A stretch of DNA of 64,000 nt from Arenicellaceae bacterium (GCA_029246505.1 JAQWNC010000009.1:84743-148742); one strand, 5' to 3'. Numbered from the stretch's first letter, positions 36,135 to 45,424 are shown. Notes: a model not told the origin generated them from the sequence alone. Numbers and translations: made by a program.

Positions 36135-37241
36135 TTATGTTCCAATCACGGTAGGTAGCGCCTTGGCAAATACTTCCATTTCTTCAGTAGTACCGATCGT
36201 AATTCTCGCCCAATCCTGTTTAATTGGAAATTGTCTCGCCCCAATGATTCCTTGCGCCAACAGTCGTTTATTATATTCTGCGTAGGACATTTTTGGATCG
36301 AAAAAGACAAAGTTACCAGATGCACGCACATAGTCGAGGTCTAACTCCTCACATAGTTTGTATACGACTTCGCGGCCTTCTTTATTTTTAATGCGGCAGA
36401 AATCCTGCCACTCTGTATCATTTAACGATACGTTCGCAGCAACGACACCCATTGGCCCCTGGAATCTGCACACCTTGAACGTTGCGATTCGTTTTGCGAT
36501 TTCAGGAGGTGCAATAGCGTAGCCAACCCGCAGCCCGGCTAAACCATGAATCTTGGAAAAGGTTCGTGTCACAACTACGTTCTCACCCGCTCTAACCAGG
36601 TCAACCATACTGGCATAATTAAAGTCATCGCTATACTCGATGTAGGCTTCATCTATTAAGGTGATGGTATCTTCGGGCAGAGAAGTACAGAAGTCTCGCA
36701 ATTGGTTGCCGTCTATCAGAGTTCCGGTCGGGTTATTGGGATTACAAACGTAAACAAGTTTTGTGTCCGCAGTAACGCGAGCATGCATTGCATCAAGGTC
36801 GTATTCCAATCCCGAAGTTAGGGGAACCTGTACTACCGTACCGCCCGTCGCAGGTGCGAACTGATATACCAGCCCATGGGTTAATTCCGAGGTCACGGCT
36901 TCGCCACCATGAGACATACAGGCCATCATTGTGCTGTATATGGCTTCAGTGGAACCAGAACAGAAAATGATCTGCTCTGGATCTACACCTTCTTTTTTTG
37001 CAATATCTTTAACAAGCTCTTGTTGAATACCGTAATTATATCTATTGGCATCAGTTACGGATTGATTGAGTACTTCTAAAACCGCTGCAGAAGGTCCATA
37101 AGGGTTTTCATTACCGGATAGATTGATTTTATTACTCGCGGTGGAAGACTGTGCCACCAAGCCGGGGCCAGTACTCGCTGCAGCAAGCCCTGCAGCTATT
37201 CCTCCACTAATCTTAAATAACTCTCGTCTGTTCATGGTCAT
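36135..37241 (-). CDS. Tat-exported class I/II PLP aminotransferase (HisC-like)
   Basis: PLP-dependent aminotransferase of the histidinol-phosphate aminotransferase fold, 368 aa from the ATG at 37241 (AAGGGGGT about 6 nt upstream). Unusually it starts with a twin-arginine leader: MNRRELFKISGG, an alanine-rich hydrophobic stretch, then VAQ. Catalytic features are intact: SGNENPYGPS, GSTEAI, VCNPNNPTGT, LIDEAYIEY and the Schiff-base lysine in TRTFSKIHGLAGLRVGY (K230). PLP loading in the cytoplasm would explain Tat export. A periplasmic aminotransferase is not part of histidine synthesis, so the substrate is unknown. It is divergent from a DUF885 gene. Confidence 0.85.
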   Translation of the reverse strand: MTMNRRELFKISGGIAAGLAAASTGPGLVAQSSTASNKINLSGNENPYGPSAAVLEVLNQSVTDANRYNYGIQQELVKDIAKKEGVDPEQIIFCSGSTEAIYSTMMACMSHGGEAVTSELTHGLVYQFAPATGGTVVQVPLTSGLEYDLDAMHARVTADTKLVYVCNPNNPTGTLIDGNQLRDFCTSLPEDTITLIDEAYIEYSDDFNYASMVDLVRAGENVVVTRTFSKIHGLAGLRVGYAIAPPEIAKRIATFKVCRFQGPMGVVAANVSLNDTEWQDFCRIKNKEGREVVYKLCEELDLDYVRASGNFVFFDPKMSYAEYNKRLLAQGIIGARQFPIKQDWARITIGTTEEMEVFAKALPTVIGT

Positions 37242-37350
37242 GCTAACCCCCTTACTGATTGTCACATCTGCCACAATAAATTCTTACTATAACTCTATAA
37301 TGCGAGTGATTGTAAATCAATAAATAGTGATTAAGTAGCGGGATGAATCT

Positions 37351-39189
37351 ATGAATATTAAAGTCTTTACTCTATCAATAAGCCTATTTTTACTGGCTGC
37401 CTTTAGCAGTGATACCGATAACAATGCAAACTCAGATATAACTGCTGATAGTCCAGAGCAGGTATCGGCAACAGTTGAATCTGATATCGAGACCTTGGCA
37501 TCGACACAGCTTGCAGAGCTGGTTGATGAATACTTCGAACGCTATCTGGCATTAAATCCGTTGAGGGCAACGCGTATTGGTGATGATCGTTATAACGATC
37601 GATATGCCAACAACCTAGGTTCGGAGCACCGCGCAGAAACCACCGCTCTTAATAATGAATTTCTGGCAAGGCTGCTGGAACTGGATGCGGGTGAACTAGA
37701 GGCGCAGGATGTGCTTACGTACGGGACCTTCAAACTGAGTCGGGAAATGGAACTGGAAGCCGATCAGTATCCTTCATACCTGCAACCAATAAGCCAGCGT
37801 GCCTCGTTCGTCACTACCTTTGTTCAGCTGGGTGGTGGGGCCAACCTGCATCCATTTAAAACAGTCAAGGACTATGATGATTTTCTTGGCCGCATTGATG
37901 ATTTCCTTGTGCTTTTAGACCAGGCCATAGCCAACATGAAATTGGGAATGGAGCAAGGTGTTGTACAGCCACGAATACTCATGGAACAGGCCCAGCGCCA
38001 GCTGGGTTCGCAAATCGTTAGTAGTGCTGAAGAGAGTACATTTTATGCACCGATTAAAAATATGCCGGAAGAATTCGGTGACGCTGATAGTGATCGTCTA
38101 GAGGCGGCGTATCGGCAAGCAATAGAAAATAAGATCATCCCCGCTTACGAAAAATTACACAACTTCGTTAGGGACGAATACATGGAGGGGGCCCGGGAGT
38201 CTGTCGGTTTAAATGCTTTACCCAATGGTGAGGCATGGTATGCCTACAGGGTGCGTTTAATAACGACGACAGACCTGAACCCTGGACAGATCCATCAGAT
38301 CGGCCTGGATGAGGTGTCGCGAATCCAAGGTGAAATGCAAGCTGTTATGCAAGAGGTCAACTTCGAAGGGGATCTACAGGCATTTTTTGAATATCTAAAT
38401 ACTACCGATCAATTTTATTATGATGAACCTGAGCAGTTGATCCAGGGATACCAAGGCTTGTCGGACCATATTACCAGTCTGACGCCAAAATTATTTAACG
38501 TATTCCCAAAAGCCGGTTTCGAGGTGCGTCGAGTTGAAGCCTTCAGGGAAAGATCCGCTGGCGGAGCCTCTTACACTGCAGGCACACCAGATGGCATACG
38601 GCCCGGTGTGTTTTATGCCAATACCTATAACATCAAGGCAAGACCGATTTGGACGATGGAATCATTATTTTTGCACGAAGCCATACCCGGACATCATTTC
38701 CAACGATCCTTACAGCAAGAGGTGGAAGACATGCCCCGGTTTCGACGTTTCGGTGGCTATTCCGTGTATAGCGAAGGCTGGGGATTGTATGCCGAATCTC
38801 TCGGCAAAGAGTTAGGTGTCTATGCCGATCCCTATCAATATTTCGGAATGTTGAATGGTGAGTTGTGGCGGGCAATCAGGCTGGTGTCGGATACTGGCTT
38901 GCATGCCAAGCGCTGGAACCGTCAGGATGCTCTGGACTACATGTACGCGAACTCAGCGGTCAGTGAGGCCCGTGCCCTGAGCGAAGTGGATCGCCATATA
39001 GCAACTCCCGGAGCAGTACTGGCTTACAAGATAGGCCAGTTAAAGATCCAGGAACTGCGCACACGTGCCGAGGAAAGCTTGGGCAATAATTTTGATATCC
39101 GGGCCTTTCACACGGCAGTTCTGATCGATGGTCCACTTCCGTTAAATTTGCTGGACGCGAAGATCAATCGCTGGATTGATATGCAATAG
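37351..39189 (+). CDS. Exported DUF885 family protein (putative metallopeptidase)
   Basis: A 612-aa protein of the DUF885 family, whose members look like zinc metallopeptidases. The signature LHEAIPGHH (H442-H449) has the HExxxGHH arrangement that could bind zinc, with YSEGWGLYAE downstream supplying the likely third ligand glutamate. The N-terminus is lipoprotein-like (LSISLFLLAAFSSDTDNN), but the position of the lipobox cysteine holds Phe18 (codon TTT, one base from TGT). The protein may therefore be secreted or anchored instead of lipidated. The body (about 45-612) is helical and full length. Divergent from the Tat aminotransferase. Confidence 0.82.
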   Translation: MNIKVFTLSISLFLLAAFSSDTDNNANSDITADSPEQVSATVESDIETLASTQLAELVDEYFERYLALNPLRATRIGDDRYNDRYANNLGSEHRAETTALNNEFLARLLELDAGELEAQDVLTYGTFKLSREMELEADQYPSYLQPISQRASFVTTFVQLGGGANLHPFKTVKDYDDFLGRIDDFLVLLDQAIANMKLGMEQGVVQPRILMEQAQRQLGSQIVSSAEESTFYAPIKNMPEEFGDADSDRLEAAYRQAIENKIIPAYEKLHNFVRDEYMEGARESVGLNALPNGEAWYAYRVRLITTTDLNPGQIHQIGLDEVSRIQGEMQAVMQEVNFEGDLQAFFEYLNTTDQFYYDEPEQLIQGYQGLSDHITSLTPKLFNVFPKAGFEVRRVEAFRERSAGGASYTAGTPDGIRPGVFYANTYNIKARPIWTMESLFLHEAIPGHHFQRSLQQEVEDMPRFRRFGGYSVYSEGWGLYAESLGKELGVYADPYQYFGMLNGELWRAIRLVSDTGLHAKRWNRQDALDYMYANSAVSEARALSEVDRHIATPGAVLAYKIGQLKIQELRTRAEESLGNNFDIRAFHTAVLIDGPLPLNLLDAKINRWIDMQ

Positions 39190-39317
39190 TCAAGTTCAAC
39201 AGGTTAACGAAAGCCACCAAAATTCCACCGGATTTTCCAGACCTTGCCGACTAGGACCTGAGCCGTATGAGCCCGCAGCTACCTACCAGCTGTATCAAGT
39301 ATTACATAGAGAAGTAC

Positions 39318-39350
39318 GGAATAACTATATTGGGCAATTAGCGGCCATTT
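39318..39350 (+). repeat. Palindromic repeat, copy A
   Basis: Imperfect palindrome with core TTGGGCAATTAGCGG (39329-39343). It matches copy C (61147-61177, opposite strand) at 19 of 20 core positions. It lies 48 bp before the exported MBL hydrolase, in direct orientation with copies B and E. Confidence 0.75.
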
Positions 39351-39397
39351 GATTAGTGAAACACATGTTTTATACTAAACTTTGGACAGAGAATAAT

Positions 39398-40261
39398 ATG
39401 AACAATAAGTGCCTTTCGGCCTGGCTACTGTTATCGCTGTTGGGGTTGACGCTACAAGCGCTTGCACAAGACGCACCTGCGCGTGAGATCACCAACATCA
39501 CGGGAGATCTCTATCGAGTCACGGACAACGCGCACCGCACGATGTTTCTGCTTACGCCGGAGGGAATTATTCTCACCGATCCGATCAGCGTCGATTTTTC
39601 GACCTGGCTCAAAGCCGAACTCGAAGAGCGTTACGATGTGCCTGTGCGTTACGTACTCTACAGTCACCACCACGACGACCATGCTTCGGGCGGAGCCATC
39701 TTTGCCGATACGGCGATCTTCGTTGGCCACGAAAACATGAATTCGAACCTAGCCCGTGAGGCCGAAAACTCGATTTTCAAAAACGTCCGTCCACCGGATG
39801 TGACGTTCACTGATCGGATTGCCGTCACCCTCGGCGGCAAGACTGTGGAGATGATTCACGCACTGCCTAGCCACAGCGACGACTCCGCCATTATTCGCTT
39901 CCTCGACGAGCGAACGATCTTTGCGGTCGATTTCGTTAATGTCGGCCGTGTGCCCTTCGAGAATATGGGTGGTGGTCCGGTGGCACCATGGATCGCTGCG
40001 AACATGCATATGCAGGCAACCGTGGACTACGATATCGCGACGCTTGGGCATGGTCCCGTTGGTAACAAAGCCGACGTTGGCGACTCGATACGCTACCTCG
40101 AAGTGTTATTGTCCGAAGTGACGGCGGGTATCGAAGCGGGACTTAGTCTCGAAGAGATGCAGGAGACCATTCTGATGGAAGGCTTTTCGCACTATATAAA
40201 CTACGACCTGTGGAGAGAGCAGAACATTCAGGGTACCTACCGGGGGCTGATGGACGAGTAA
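39398..40261 (+). CDS. Exported MBL-fold metallo-hydrolase
   Basis: Metallo-beta-lactamase-fold hydrolase, 287 aa from the ATG at 39398; an upstream GTG at 39356 would add 14 unlikely residues. The signal peptide is about 1-24 (ending LAQ-DA). The zinc motif is complete: SHHHDDHASGG (H90, H92, D94, H95) and the later PSHSDD histidine H159. IFAVDFVNVGR and ATLGHGPVG hold the remaining ligands. The gene is clearly richer in G and C than its neighbours, with different codon choice. It is bracketed by palindromic repeats A and B, suggesting acquisition. The substrate is unknown; related proteins hydrolyse lactones, thioesters or beta-lactams. Confidence 0.87.
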   Translation: MNNKCLSAWLLLSLLGLTLQALAQDAPAREITNITGDLYRVTDNAHRTMFLLTPEGIILTDPISVDFSTWLKAELEERYDVPVRYVLYSHHHDDHASGGAIFADTAIFVGHENMNSNLAREAENSIFKNVRPPDVTFTDRIAVTLGGKTVEMIHALPSHSDDSAIIRFLDERTIFAVDFVNVGRVPFENMGGGPVAPWIAANMHMQATVDYDIATLGHGPVGNKADVGDSIRYLEVLLSEVTAGIEAGLSLEEMQETILMEGFSHYINYDLWREQNIQGTYRGLMDE

Positions 40262-40330
40262 GTTGAAAACAGGGTTGACGTTAGGGGAGGTTCCTGGTCG
40301 CGGCCCAGAGGAGTAGCTTTATATGTTAAC

Positions 40331-40362
40331 GAATGACTACTTTGCGCAAATAGCGGTCGTTC
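40331..40362 (+). repeat. Palindromic repeat, copy B
   Basis: Arms GAATGACTACT and AGCGGTCGTTC surround TTGCGCAAAT. It has the same orientation as copies A and E and lies between the MBL hydrolase and the amidase remnant. Confidence 0.8.
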
Positions 40363-40428
40363 ATCGATAAGTGAGCCTAATTACTTTGCCGACTGGCTAG
40401 AGAAAATAGTTTCAAGGGGAGAGTGATA

Positions 40429-40821
40429 TGAAAGACTCAACACTGGATCGGGAACGCCTCAGTCGTAGTCGTCGCATGCCGACACCGCGTCTGTTGACGA
40501 TCTTGCCGTTGGTATTGGCGGTTGCGGGGGCGCGGTGCTGGATGCGCTGGATGCCGCCGAAGTTACAGCTGTCATTTATCCAGCCAGGTCGGTGACTACG
40601 AGAGACCCCCTCCGGATATCAACAGTTCGTTCATTGCTCCGCACACGGGCCAACCGGCGATCGTATTACCGATGGGTATGACGTCAGGCAACTTACCCGC
40701 TGGGCTTGAGATACTGGGGCGTCCCTTCGCAGAAACCGAACTATTTCGGCTCGCATACGCCTACAAGCAGGCCACGCATCATCGGCAATCGTCGCCGCTA
40801 TTCCCGGCGCTGGCCGAGTAA
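40429..40821 (+). pseudogene. Amidase (GatA-like) remnant, internally deleted
   Basis: An ATG at 40429 with AGGGGAGAG upstream opens an export-signal-like N-terminus (RMPTPRLLTILPLVLAVAGA). It then joins directly to the C-terminal end of an amidase-signature enzyme. In one frame VLDALDAAEVTAVIYPARS can be read. A frameshift follows, and then GDYERPPPDINSSFIAPHTG, PAIVLPMGMTSGNLPAGLEI, LGRPFAETELF and AYKQATHHR to the stop at 40821. The Ser-Ser-Lys catalytic core (about 300 residues) is absent. It is GC-rich like the preceding MBL gene and lies between repeats B and E. Confidence 0.8.
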
Positions 40822-40906
40822 CGGCTCGTGCCGGTCAGATTATACATACACGACATACGGTAGTCGGTTGTCAAAGCAGAAAGTTACTTACAGAGATATT
40901 TAGGCC

Positions 40907-40936
40907 AATGATCACTTTGGGCGATAAGCACTCGTT
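40907..40936 (+). repeat. Palindromic repeat, copy E
   Basis: AATGATCACTTTGGGCGATA plus AGCACTCGTT matches copy B at 22 of 30 positions in the same orientation. It closes the MBL/amidase segment on the rimO side. It is the most diverged copy. Confidence 0.6.
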
Positions 40937-40989
40937 GGTTAATAGTTAGGTTTTACAAAGCTTTAACTATGGAGGAGACGAACAGAGTT

Positions 40990-42315
40990 TTATATCGAGC
41001 GAGCCCACAAATCATGCGTATCGGCCTCTTCAACAATTGCTTGTACCCGGTCGCCGGGTTTGTGGTCGAATTCGTCTTCGAGTAGCACCCGGCCGTCAAT
41101 TTCAGGGGCATCCGCCCAACTTCGTCCAATGGACCCTTCATCACCAATTTGGTCAATTAGAACCTCGATATTTTCACCTACTTTGCTGGCTAGCCGTTGG
41201 GTACTAATTTCTGCTTGAGCTTCCATGAATGTGGCATGTCGTTCTTGTTTCACTTCTTCAGGCACATGATCTGCTAGTTTATTTGCACTGGCACCATCGA
41301 CAGGAGAGTATTGAAAACAACCGACGCGATCGAGTTGAGCCTCATGTTGAAAATCCAATAGCATCTGAAAGTCTTCATCGGTTTCGCCCGGGAATCCGAC
41401 TATAAAAGTGCTTCTAATGGTCAGGTCTGGGCATTGTTTACGCCACGCATGGACGCGATCCAAGGTTTTTTCGATTTGGCCCGGACGTTTCATAGCCTTA
41501 AGTATTTTTGGGCTCCCATGTTGAAACGGAATATCCAAGTATGGCAATACAATGTTATCTGCCATTAACGGGATGACGTCATCAACATGCGGATACGGGT
41601 AGACGTAGTGCATGCGAACCCAAACACCTAGCGTGCCTAAAGCTTTTGCCAGGTCAACCATACTGGTTTTAACCGGACGACCGTTCCAAAAGGTAGTCTT
41701 ATACTTTAAGTCAACTCCATACGCGCTGGTGTCCTGCGATATCACCAGAATTTCTTTGACCCCGGAACCAACCAAACGTTCGGCTTCGGCCATTACTAAA
41801 TCGGCCGGGCGGCTAACTAGATTGCCGCGCATGGATGGAATAATGCAGAAGCTGCATCGGTGGTTACAGCCTTCCGAAATTTTTAGGTATGCGTAATGTC
41901 GCGGGGTTAGTTTTACCCCTTGCGGTGGAACAAGTGGGTCGAAAGGTGCGTGATTGTTTGGTTTAGGTAGGTGTTGATGCACTGCCAACATAACTTCTTC
42001 GTAGGCTTGTGGTCCAGTTACGCTAAGCACGCTTGGGTGATGATTGGTGATGTCTTCAGCGTTGGCGCCCATGCAGCCGGTAACAATAACCTTGCCATTC
42101 TCGTTAAGTGCTTCTCCAATGGTGTCTAAAGATTCGGCCTTGGCCGCATCAATGAATCCGCAGGTGTTAACGATCACTAAATCTGCTTGATCGTAGGTAG
42201 GGACTACGTCATAGCCGTCTGATTTTAGTTCAGTCAGTATCCGTTCTGAATCGACTAAAGCTTTTGGGCAACCAAGACTTATAAAACCAACTTTGGGAGA
42301 AGAATTTTCTTGCAT
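40990..42315 (-). CDS. rimO: Ribosomal protein S12 methylthiotransferase RimO
   Basis: Radical-SAM enzyme that adds a methylthio group to the conserved aspartate of ribosomal protein S12. The N-terminal cluster ligands are C16, C52 and C81 (UPF0004 domain). The radical-SAM triad is C150/C154/C157 in [28 protein letters not shown] distinguishes it from MiaB. A C-terminal TRAM domain (about 370-441) is present. The protein is 441 aa, normal length. It starts 6 bp downstream of a DUF442 phosphatase gene on the same strand, so the two are probably one operon. Confidence 0.95.
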   Translation of the reverse strand: MQENSSPKVGFISLGCPKALVDSERILTELKSDGYDVVPTYDQADLVIVNTCGFIDAAKAESLDTIGEALNENGKVIVTGCMGANAEDITNHHPSVLSVTGPQAYEEVMLAVHQHLPKPNNHAPFDPLVPPQGVKLTPRHYAYLKISEGCNHRCSFCIIPSMRGNLVSRPADLVMAEAERLVGSGVKEILVISQDTSAYGVDLKYKTTFWNGRPVKTSMVDLAKALGTLGVWVRMHYVYPYPHVDDVIPLMADNIVLPYLDIPFQHGSPKILKAMKRPGQIEKTLDRVHAWRKQCPDLTIRSTFIVGFPGETDEDFQMLLDFQHEAQLDRVGCFQYSPVDGASANKLADHVPEEVKQERHATFMEAQAEISTQRLASKVGENIEVLIDQIGDEGSIGRSWADAPEIDGRVLLEDEFDHKPGDRVQAIVEEADTHDLWARSI

Positions 42316-42321
42316 GAGGGG

Positions 42322-42756
42322 TTACGAATTGGCCAGCTGGATAGAATCGAGCATGGGCTTCACATTAGATAGGTTGATTCCGGCATTGTTTGCGCAGGCA
42401 AAGGCTTCGTCAGCAGTTAATTCGCCCTGGCCTACTTTGCCTAGGGCCCATAAAATAGTACTACGCATCCCACTGCGGCAGTGTGCCAATACCGTGCCTG
42501 TGGCGTCGTCTATTATTGAAGAAACTTGCTCGACTAGCCCATCAGGCAAAGGTTTGCCGTTTTCCATAGGTAAGTAGTGGTATTCGATATCTAGTTCGTC
42601 GCAAAGCGCTTTAGCTTCTGTCGAGCTCAACTGCCCGACCTGTTCGTCGTCGGGTCGGTTGTTAATGATGACTGTTATGTCTTTTTCTTTGGCGAGTTTA
42701 AAGTCGCCTTCTTGTAATTGGCCAGCGACGAGTAGGTTTTGAAATAATTGCTGCAT
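42322..42756 (-). CDS. TIGR01244/DUF442 family protein phosphatase-like protein
   Basis: Small cysteine-phosphatase-fold protein, 144 aa. The active-site loop is AHCRSGMRST (C93), matching the DUF442 HCxxGxRS motif. INNRPDDEQ near residue 32 and YHYLPMENG supply the conserved Arg/Asp region. A relative (Blh) is fused to a sulfur dioxygenase in other bacteria, so a role in sulfur metabolism or signalling is possible, but none is shown here. It is upstream of rimO with a 6-bp gap. Confidence 0.85.
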   Translation of the reverse strand: MQQLFQNLLVAGQLQEGDFKLAKEKDITVIINNRPDDEQVGQLSSTEAKALCDELDIEYHYLPMENGKPLPDGLVEQVSSIIDDATGTVLAHCRSGMRSTILWALGKVGQGELTADEAFACANNAGINLSNVKPMLDSIQLANS

Positions 42757-42883
42757 GGTAATGGTTCTTGCCAGACTAGGTTTACGGGGCGATTATGCCA
42801 CTATGCTGCATTAAACCAAAACGAAGTCTGGCGAAACAATATATAGCTAGTACAGATTTTTAATGAAAGGAGTATTAAAGAGT

Positions 42884-43768
42884 ATGGGAAGGTTTTTGAG
42901 GAAACTAGCTATTGTTACGATGAGTATTGCGCTGTTGTCGTGCGGGGCGAATGGTTTCGTTATTGGCGCTTTATACGAACGACTAGATAACGAGATCGAA
43001 AAAACTTTTCGTGAGTATGCCGATTTAACTTCTGAGCAAGAGACCTGGCTAGAAAAGGAGGTTAGTGCGTTCCATCTTTGGCACCGAAGGAATGAACTAC
43101 CGCGATACAGTGGGTGGGCTCGAAATAGCTTTATTCCGCTGATAAAAAGCCAAGAGCTTAACCGATCCGATGTCGGTCAATTGGTTCACGACGGTTTGGC
43201 TTTTAGGCGCACTTTTAACGCTGAGTTTCCGTTAAATAAGTCCCCAGCAATATTGCTAACGGTATCACCAGAGCAGTTAATACAAGCGAGAGAACATGTA
43301 GATACAATATTTCTTGAAGCTAAAGAAAGGCGTGATAAGCGAACTCCCGAGGCTAGAGTACAACGGCAAGTTGACCGTATGACCAATTTATTTAAGCAGA
43401 TTGGTTGGCGCTTATCTTCGGAGCAGATTGTACTTATGACAAATCGTTTTGAGGGGTGGGCTGTCGGTGATGACGATCAGGGAGAAGATTGGGCGCTTTG
43501 GCGGAACTGGGTGGAAGAACTGTTTAGCATGTTAGATCAACAGGCTGGGGTAACCAACCTGGCTGCGCTAAAAGAACACCTTAGGCTTGGCTATCAATTA
43601 GAGGAGGAGCTAACGCCTGAGGAATGGAAGAATAACGTTAGCCGTTTAGAATCTATGTTGCACGAGCTTTTAGTCGGCATGACGGACGCTCAAAAGTTAT
43701 CTGTTGAGACTCGCATGATCGCCATCGCTGATGTTCTTGATGATTTATCTAGCAAGGTTGTTAACTAG
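42884..43768 (+). CDS. DUF6279 family lipoprotein
   Basis: Predicted lipoprotein of about 294 aa. The ATG at 42884 is preferred because an AAGGAG lies 11 nt before it and it gives a compact leader ending in the lipobox LLSC; the ATG at 42863 would add seven residues. The mature protein is helical and charged (LYERLDNEIEKTFREYADLTSEQETWLEKEV), with the Glu/Arg-rich repeats typical of DUF6279 envelope proteins. No catalytic motif is seen and the function is unknown. It is divergent from the DUF442-rimO pair and followed by a 336-bp gene-free gap. Confidence 0.75.
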   Translation: MGRFLRKLAIVTMSIALLSCGANGFVIGALYERLDNEIEKTFREYADLTSEQETWLEKEVSAFHLWHRRNELPRYSGWARNSFIPLIKSQELNRSDVGQLVHDGLAFRRTFNAEFPLNKSPAILLTVSPEQLIQAREHVDTIFLEAKERRDKRTPEARVQRQVDRMTNLFKQIGWRLSSEQIVLMTNRFEGWAVGDDDQGEDWALWRNWVEELFSMLDQQAGVTNLAALKEHLRLGYQLEEELTPEEWKNNVSRLESMLHELLVGMTDAQKLSVETRMIAIADVLDDLSSKVVN

Positions 43769-44104
43769 ACAAACAGGTTGGTGAGGAATCAGCGCTAGCC
43801 CCAACTTCTATCAATACCACTCTATCGCTAGTAGAAACCTCGCTATAAAGCGTCGTCTAATTCACATGCTATTCATGGGCTCGTTGTATGGTTTGCCGGA
43901 ACCAATAGCAATCAAGATTCCTATGATACGGCCTACTGACACGATGGCTAGTGCGGCGGTGGTAGTTAAGATTGCTTACCTCAGCTCAATTTTTACAATA
44001 TGTCTTGTGAATTAAACGATTGACATACTTGTCCTATTTGGATATTACTCACAATGGTTTTTTTGAGATGCAGTTAAACTAAAATAAAATTAAAAGATTT
44101 TACA
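43769..44104. other. Intergenic stretch with possible membrane-protein remnant
   Basis: No intact gene. On the minus strand, about 43960-43865, a 30-odd-codon open segment reads AILTTTAALAIVSVGRIIGI and LIAIGSGKPYNE before a stop. It resembles the last transmembrane helix of a small membrane protein (DUF4345-like in my judgement), but has no start or upstream part. The right end holds a candidate promoter (44020-44048) for the Tat hydrolase. Confidence 0.35.
44020..44048 (+). promoter_or_regulatory. Candidate sigma-70 promoter
   Basis: A perfect TTGACA (44020-44025), a 17-bp spacer and TATTAC (44043-44048) lie about 57 bp before the ATG of the Tat-exported hydrolase and its co-directional exported neighbours. 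Confidence 0.55.
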
Positions 44105-45379
44105 ATGACAGAATTCAAATTTACTCGTCGTAGCCTTATGAAATGGGGTGGAGTGTCTACTAGTGCGCCACTTGTAGCAGCGGCATTTGGATCACGTGCA
44201 TTTGCTCAGGATTTAGGGCCGGGCAATCTTTACGTTGGGGATGTGGCAGGGCGAGATGCAGAAAGGCTATATACCGGGCACCCCATCGTCGGCGGCGGTC
44301 AAATGGAGATCCGGCTTAATCAATCTATTTACACTGATGATCCTCATGAGCTTGAAGTTGCGCAGCGAATGCGACCTTTCGATCCCTTGTCTTGGTATGA
44401 GGAATGGAATCGGGTTGCAAAGATTAATGAGGAGATCGCTCAGGGCTATGAAGAAAAGGGCCTAAATGTATCGGCAAATCGATTCTATCTACGTGCCAGC
44501 CGTTTCCATCGATTGTCTATCCTTTATCAGGAAGATACAGATGACACCATGATGGCGGGGTACAATAAATTTCTCGAATTTTTCGATAAGGCCTATGAAA
44601 TGGTACCCGCACCATTTGAGCGAGTTACCATCAATGTTGATGGTAATCAGCTAGGCGGATATTTTCGTAAGCCAAGCGGACCCGAAGGAACCCGATTCCC
44701 AACGGTTATTGCTTATCAAGGCGCTGACTCACTAGCTGAAAATACAATTCTGGGTGCCGGCGGATATACCTCACGTGGTATGGCTTATCTGGTGGTAGAT
44801 TTGCCTGGCCAAGGTGCCCCGAAACGACTGCAGAACCTCTACATGCCGCCAGATACCGAACGATTGGTGTCACCGCTAATTGATTACTTGGAGACACGCT
44901 CGGATGTTGATTCCGATCGTATTGGATTGCGTGGCGTTAGCATGGGCGGGTACTCGGCACCGAGAGCAGCCAGTGGCGATAGTCGAATCAAGGCGGTTTG
45001 GACTACTGCTGGTTCCCACGATGTTCTGTCTGATCTATTTGAATTCTATACGCCTATCCAGGACCGTGTACGTTGGATTATAGGCGCTGATGATTTGGCC
45101 GATGCGCGGCGAAAACTTAAGGACTACACGGTGGAACATGTCGCAAAGAATATCGAGTGTCCCATGTTGATAGGTTACGGACGGACAGACCGAATAATGG
45201 ATCCTGAGGGAGCATATCGACTTTACCAGGCAGCGGTGAACTCCGATCGCCAAATGTGGTCTGGTGCTGGTCACCCGCACCACGAAGAGAAATCTGGAGG
45301 TCCTCAGGCCTTGCGTTTGCCAACCGATCAAGATTGGGCTGCTGTACAGCTCGGGGCGGTAACGCAGGCCAACGTTTAG
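44105..45379 (+). CDS. Tat-exported alpha/beta hydrolase (FrsA/DUF1100-like)
   Basis: A 424-aa serine hydrolase with a twin-arginine leader (FTRRSLMKWGG, a hydrophobic stretch, AFAQ at 32-35), so it is exported folded. A helical lid domain (about 75-170) precedes the core: TVIAYQGADS, then the nucleophile elbow GVSMGG (S279). The acid is D362 in YGRTDRIMDP and the histidine is in GAGHPHHEE (about 390). This layout resembles enzymes that cleave C-C or ester bonds of aromatic or keto acids; the substrate is not known. It heads a co-directional run of exported proteins (propellers, DUF6152, FG-GAP). Confidence 0.83.
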   Translation: MTEFKFTRRSLMKWGGVSTSAPLVAAAFGSRAFAQDLGPGNLYVGDVAGRDAERLYTGHPIVGGGQMEIRLNQSIYTDDPHELEVAQRMRPFDPLSWYEEWNRVAKINEEIAQGYEEKGLNVSANRFYLRASRFHRLSILYQEDTDDTMMAGYNKFLEFFDKAYEMVPAPFERVTINVDGNQLGGYFRKPSGPEGTRFPTVIAYQGADSLAENTILGAGGYTSRGMAYLVVDLPGQGAPKRLQNLYMPPDTERLVSPLIDYLETRSDVDSDRIGLRGVSMGGYSAPRAASGDSRIKAVWTTAGSHDVLSDLFEFYTPIQDRVRWIIGADDLADARRKLKDYTVEHVAKNIECPMLIGYGRTDRIMDPEGAYRLYQAAVNSDRQMWSGAGHPHHEEKSGGPQALRLPTDQDWAAVQLGAVTQANV

Positions 45380-45387
45380 GCTGTGGC

Positions 45388-45424
45388 TAGGTTATCGGTC
45401 AAGATGTAGGTGCCGATAGCCTTT
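45388..45424 (+). terminator. Possible terminator after Tat hydrolase
   Basis: An imperfect stem, AGG-TTATCGG (45388-45397) with CCGATA-GCCT (45412-45421), is followed by a T-rich run (TTTGGTTTG). The pairing has a bulge, so confidence is low. Confidence 0.35.
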
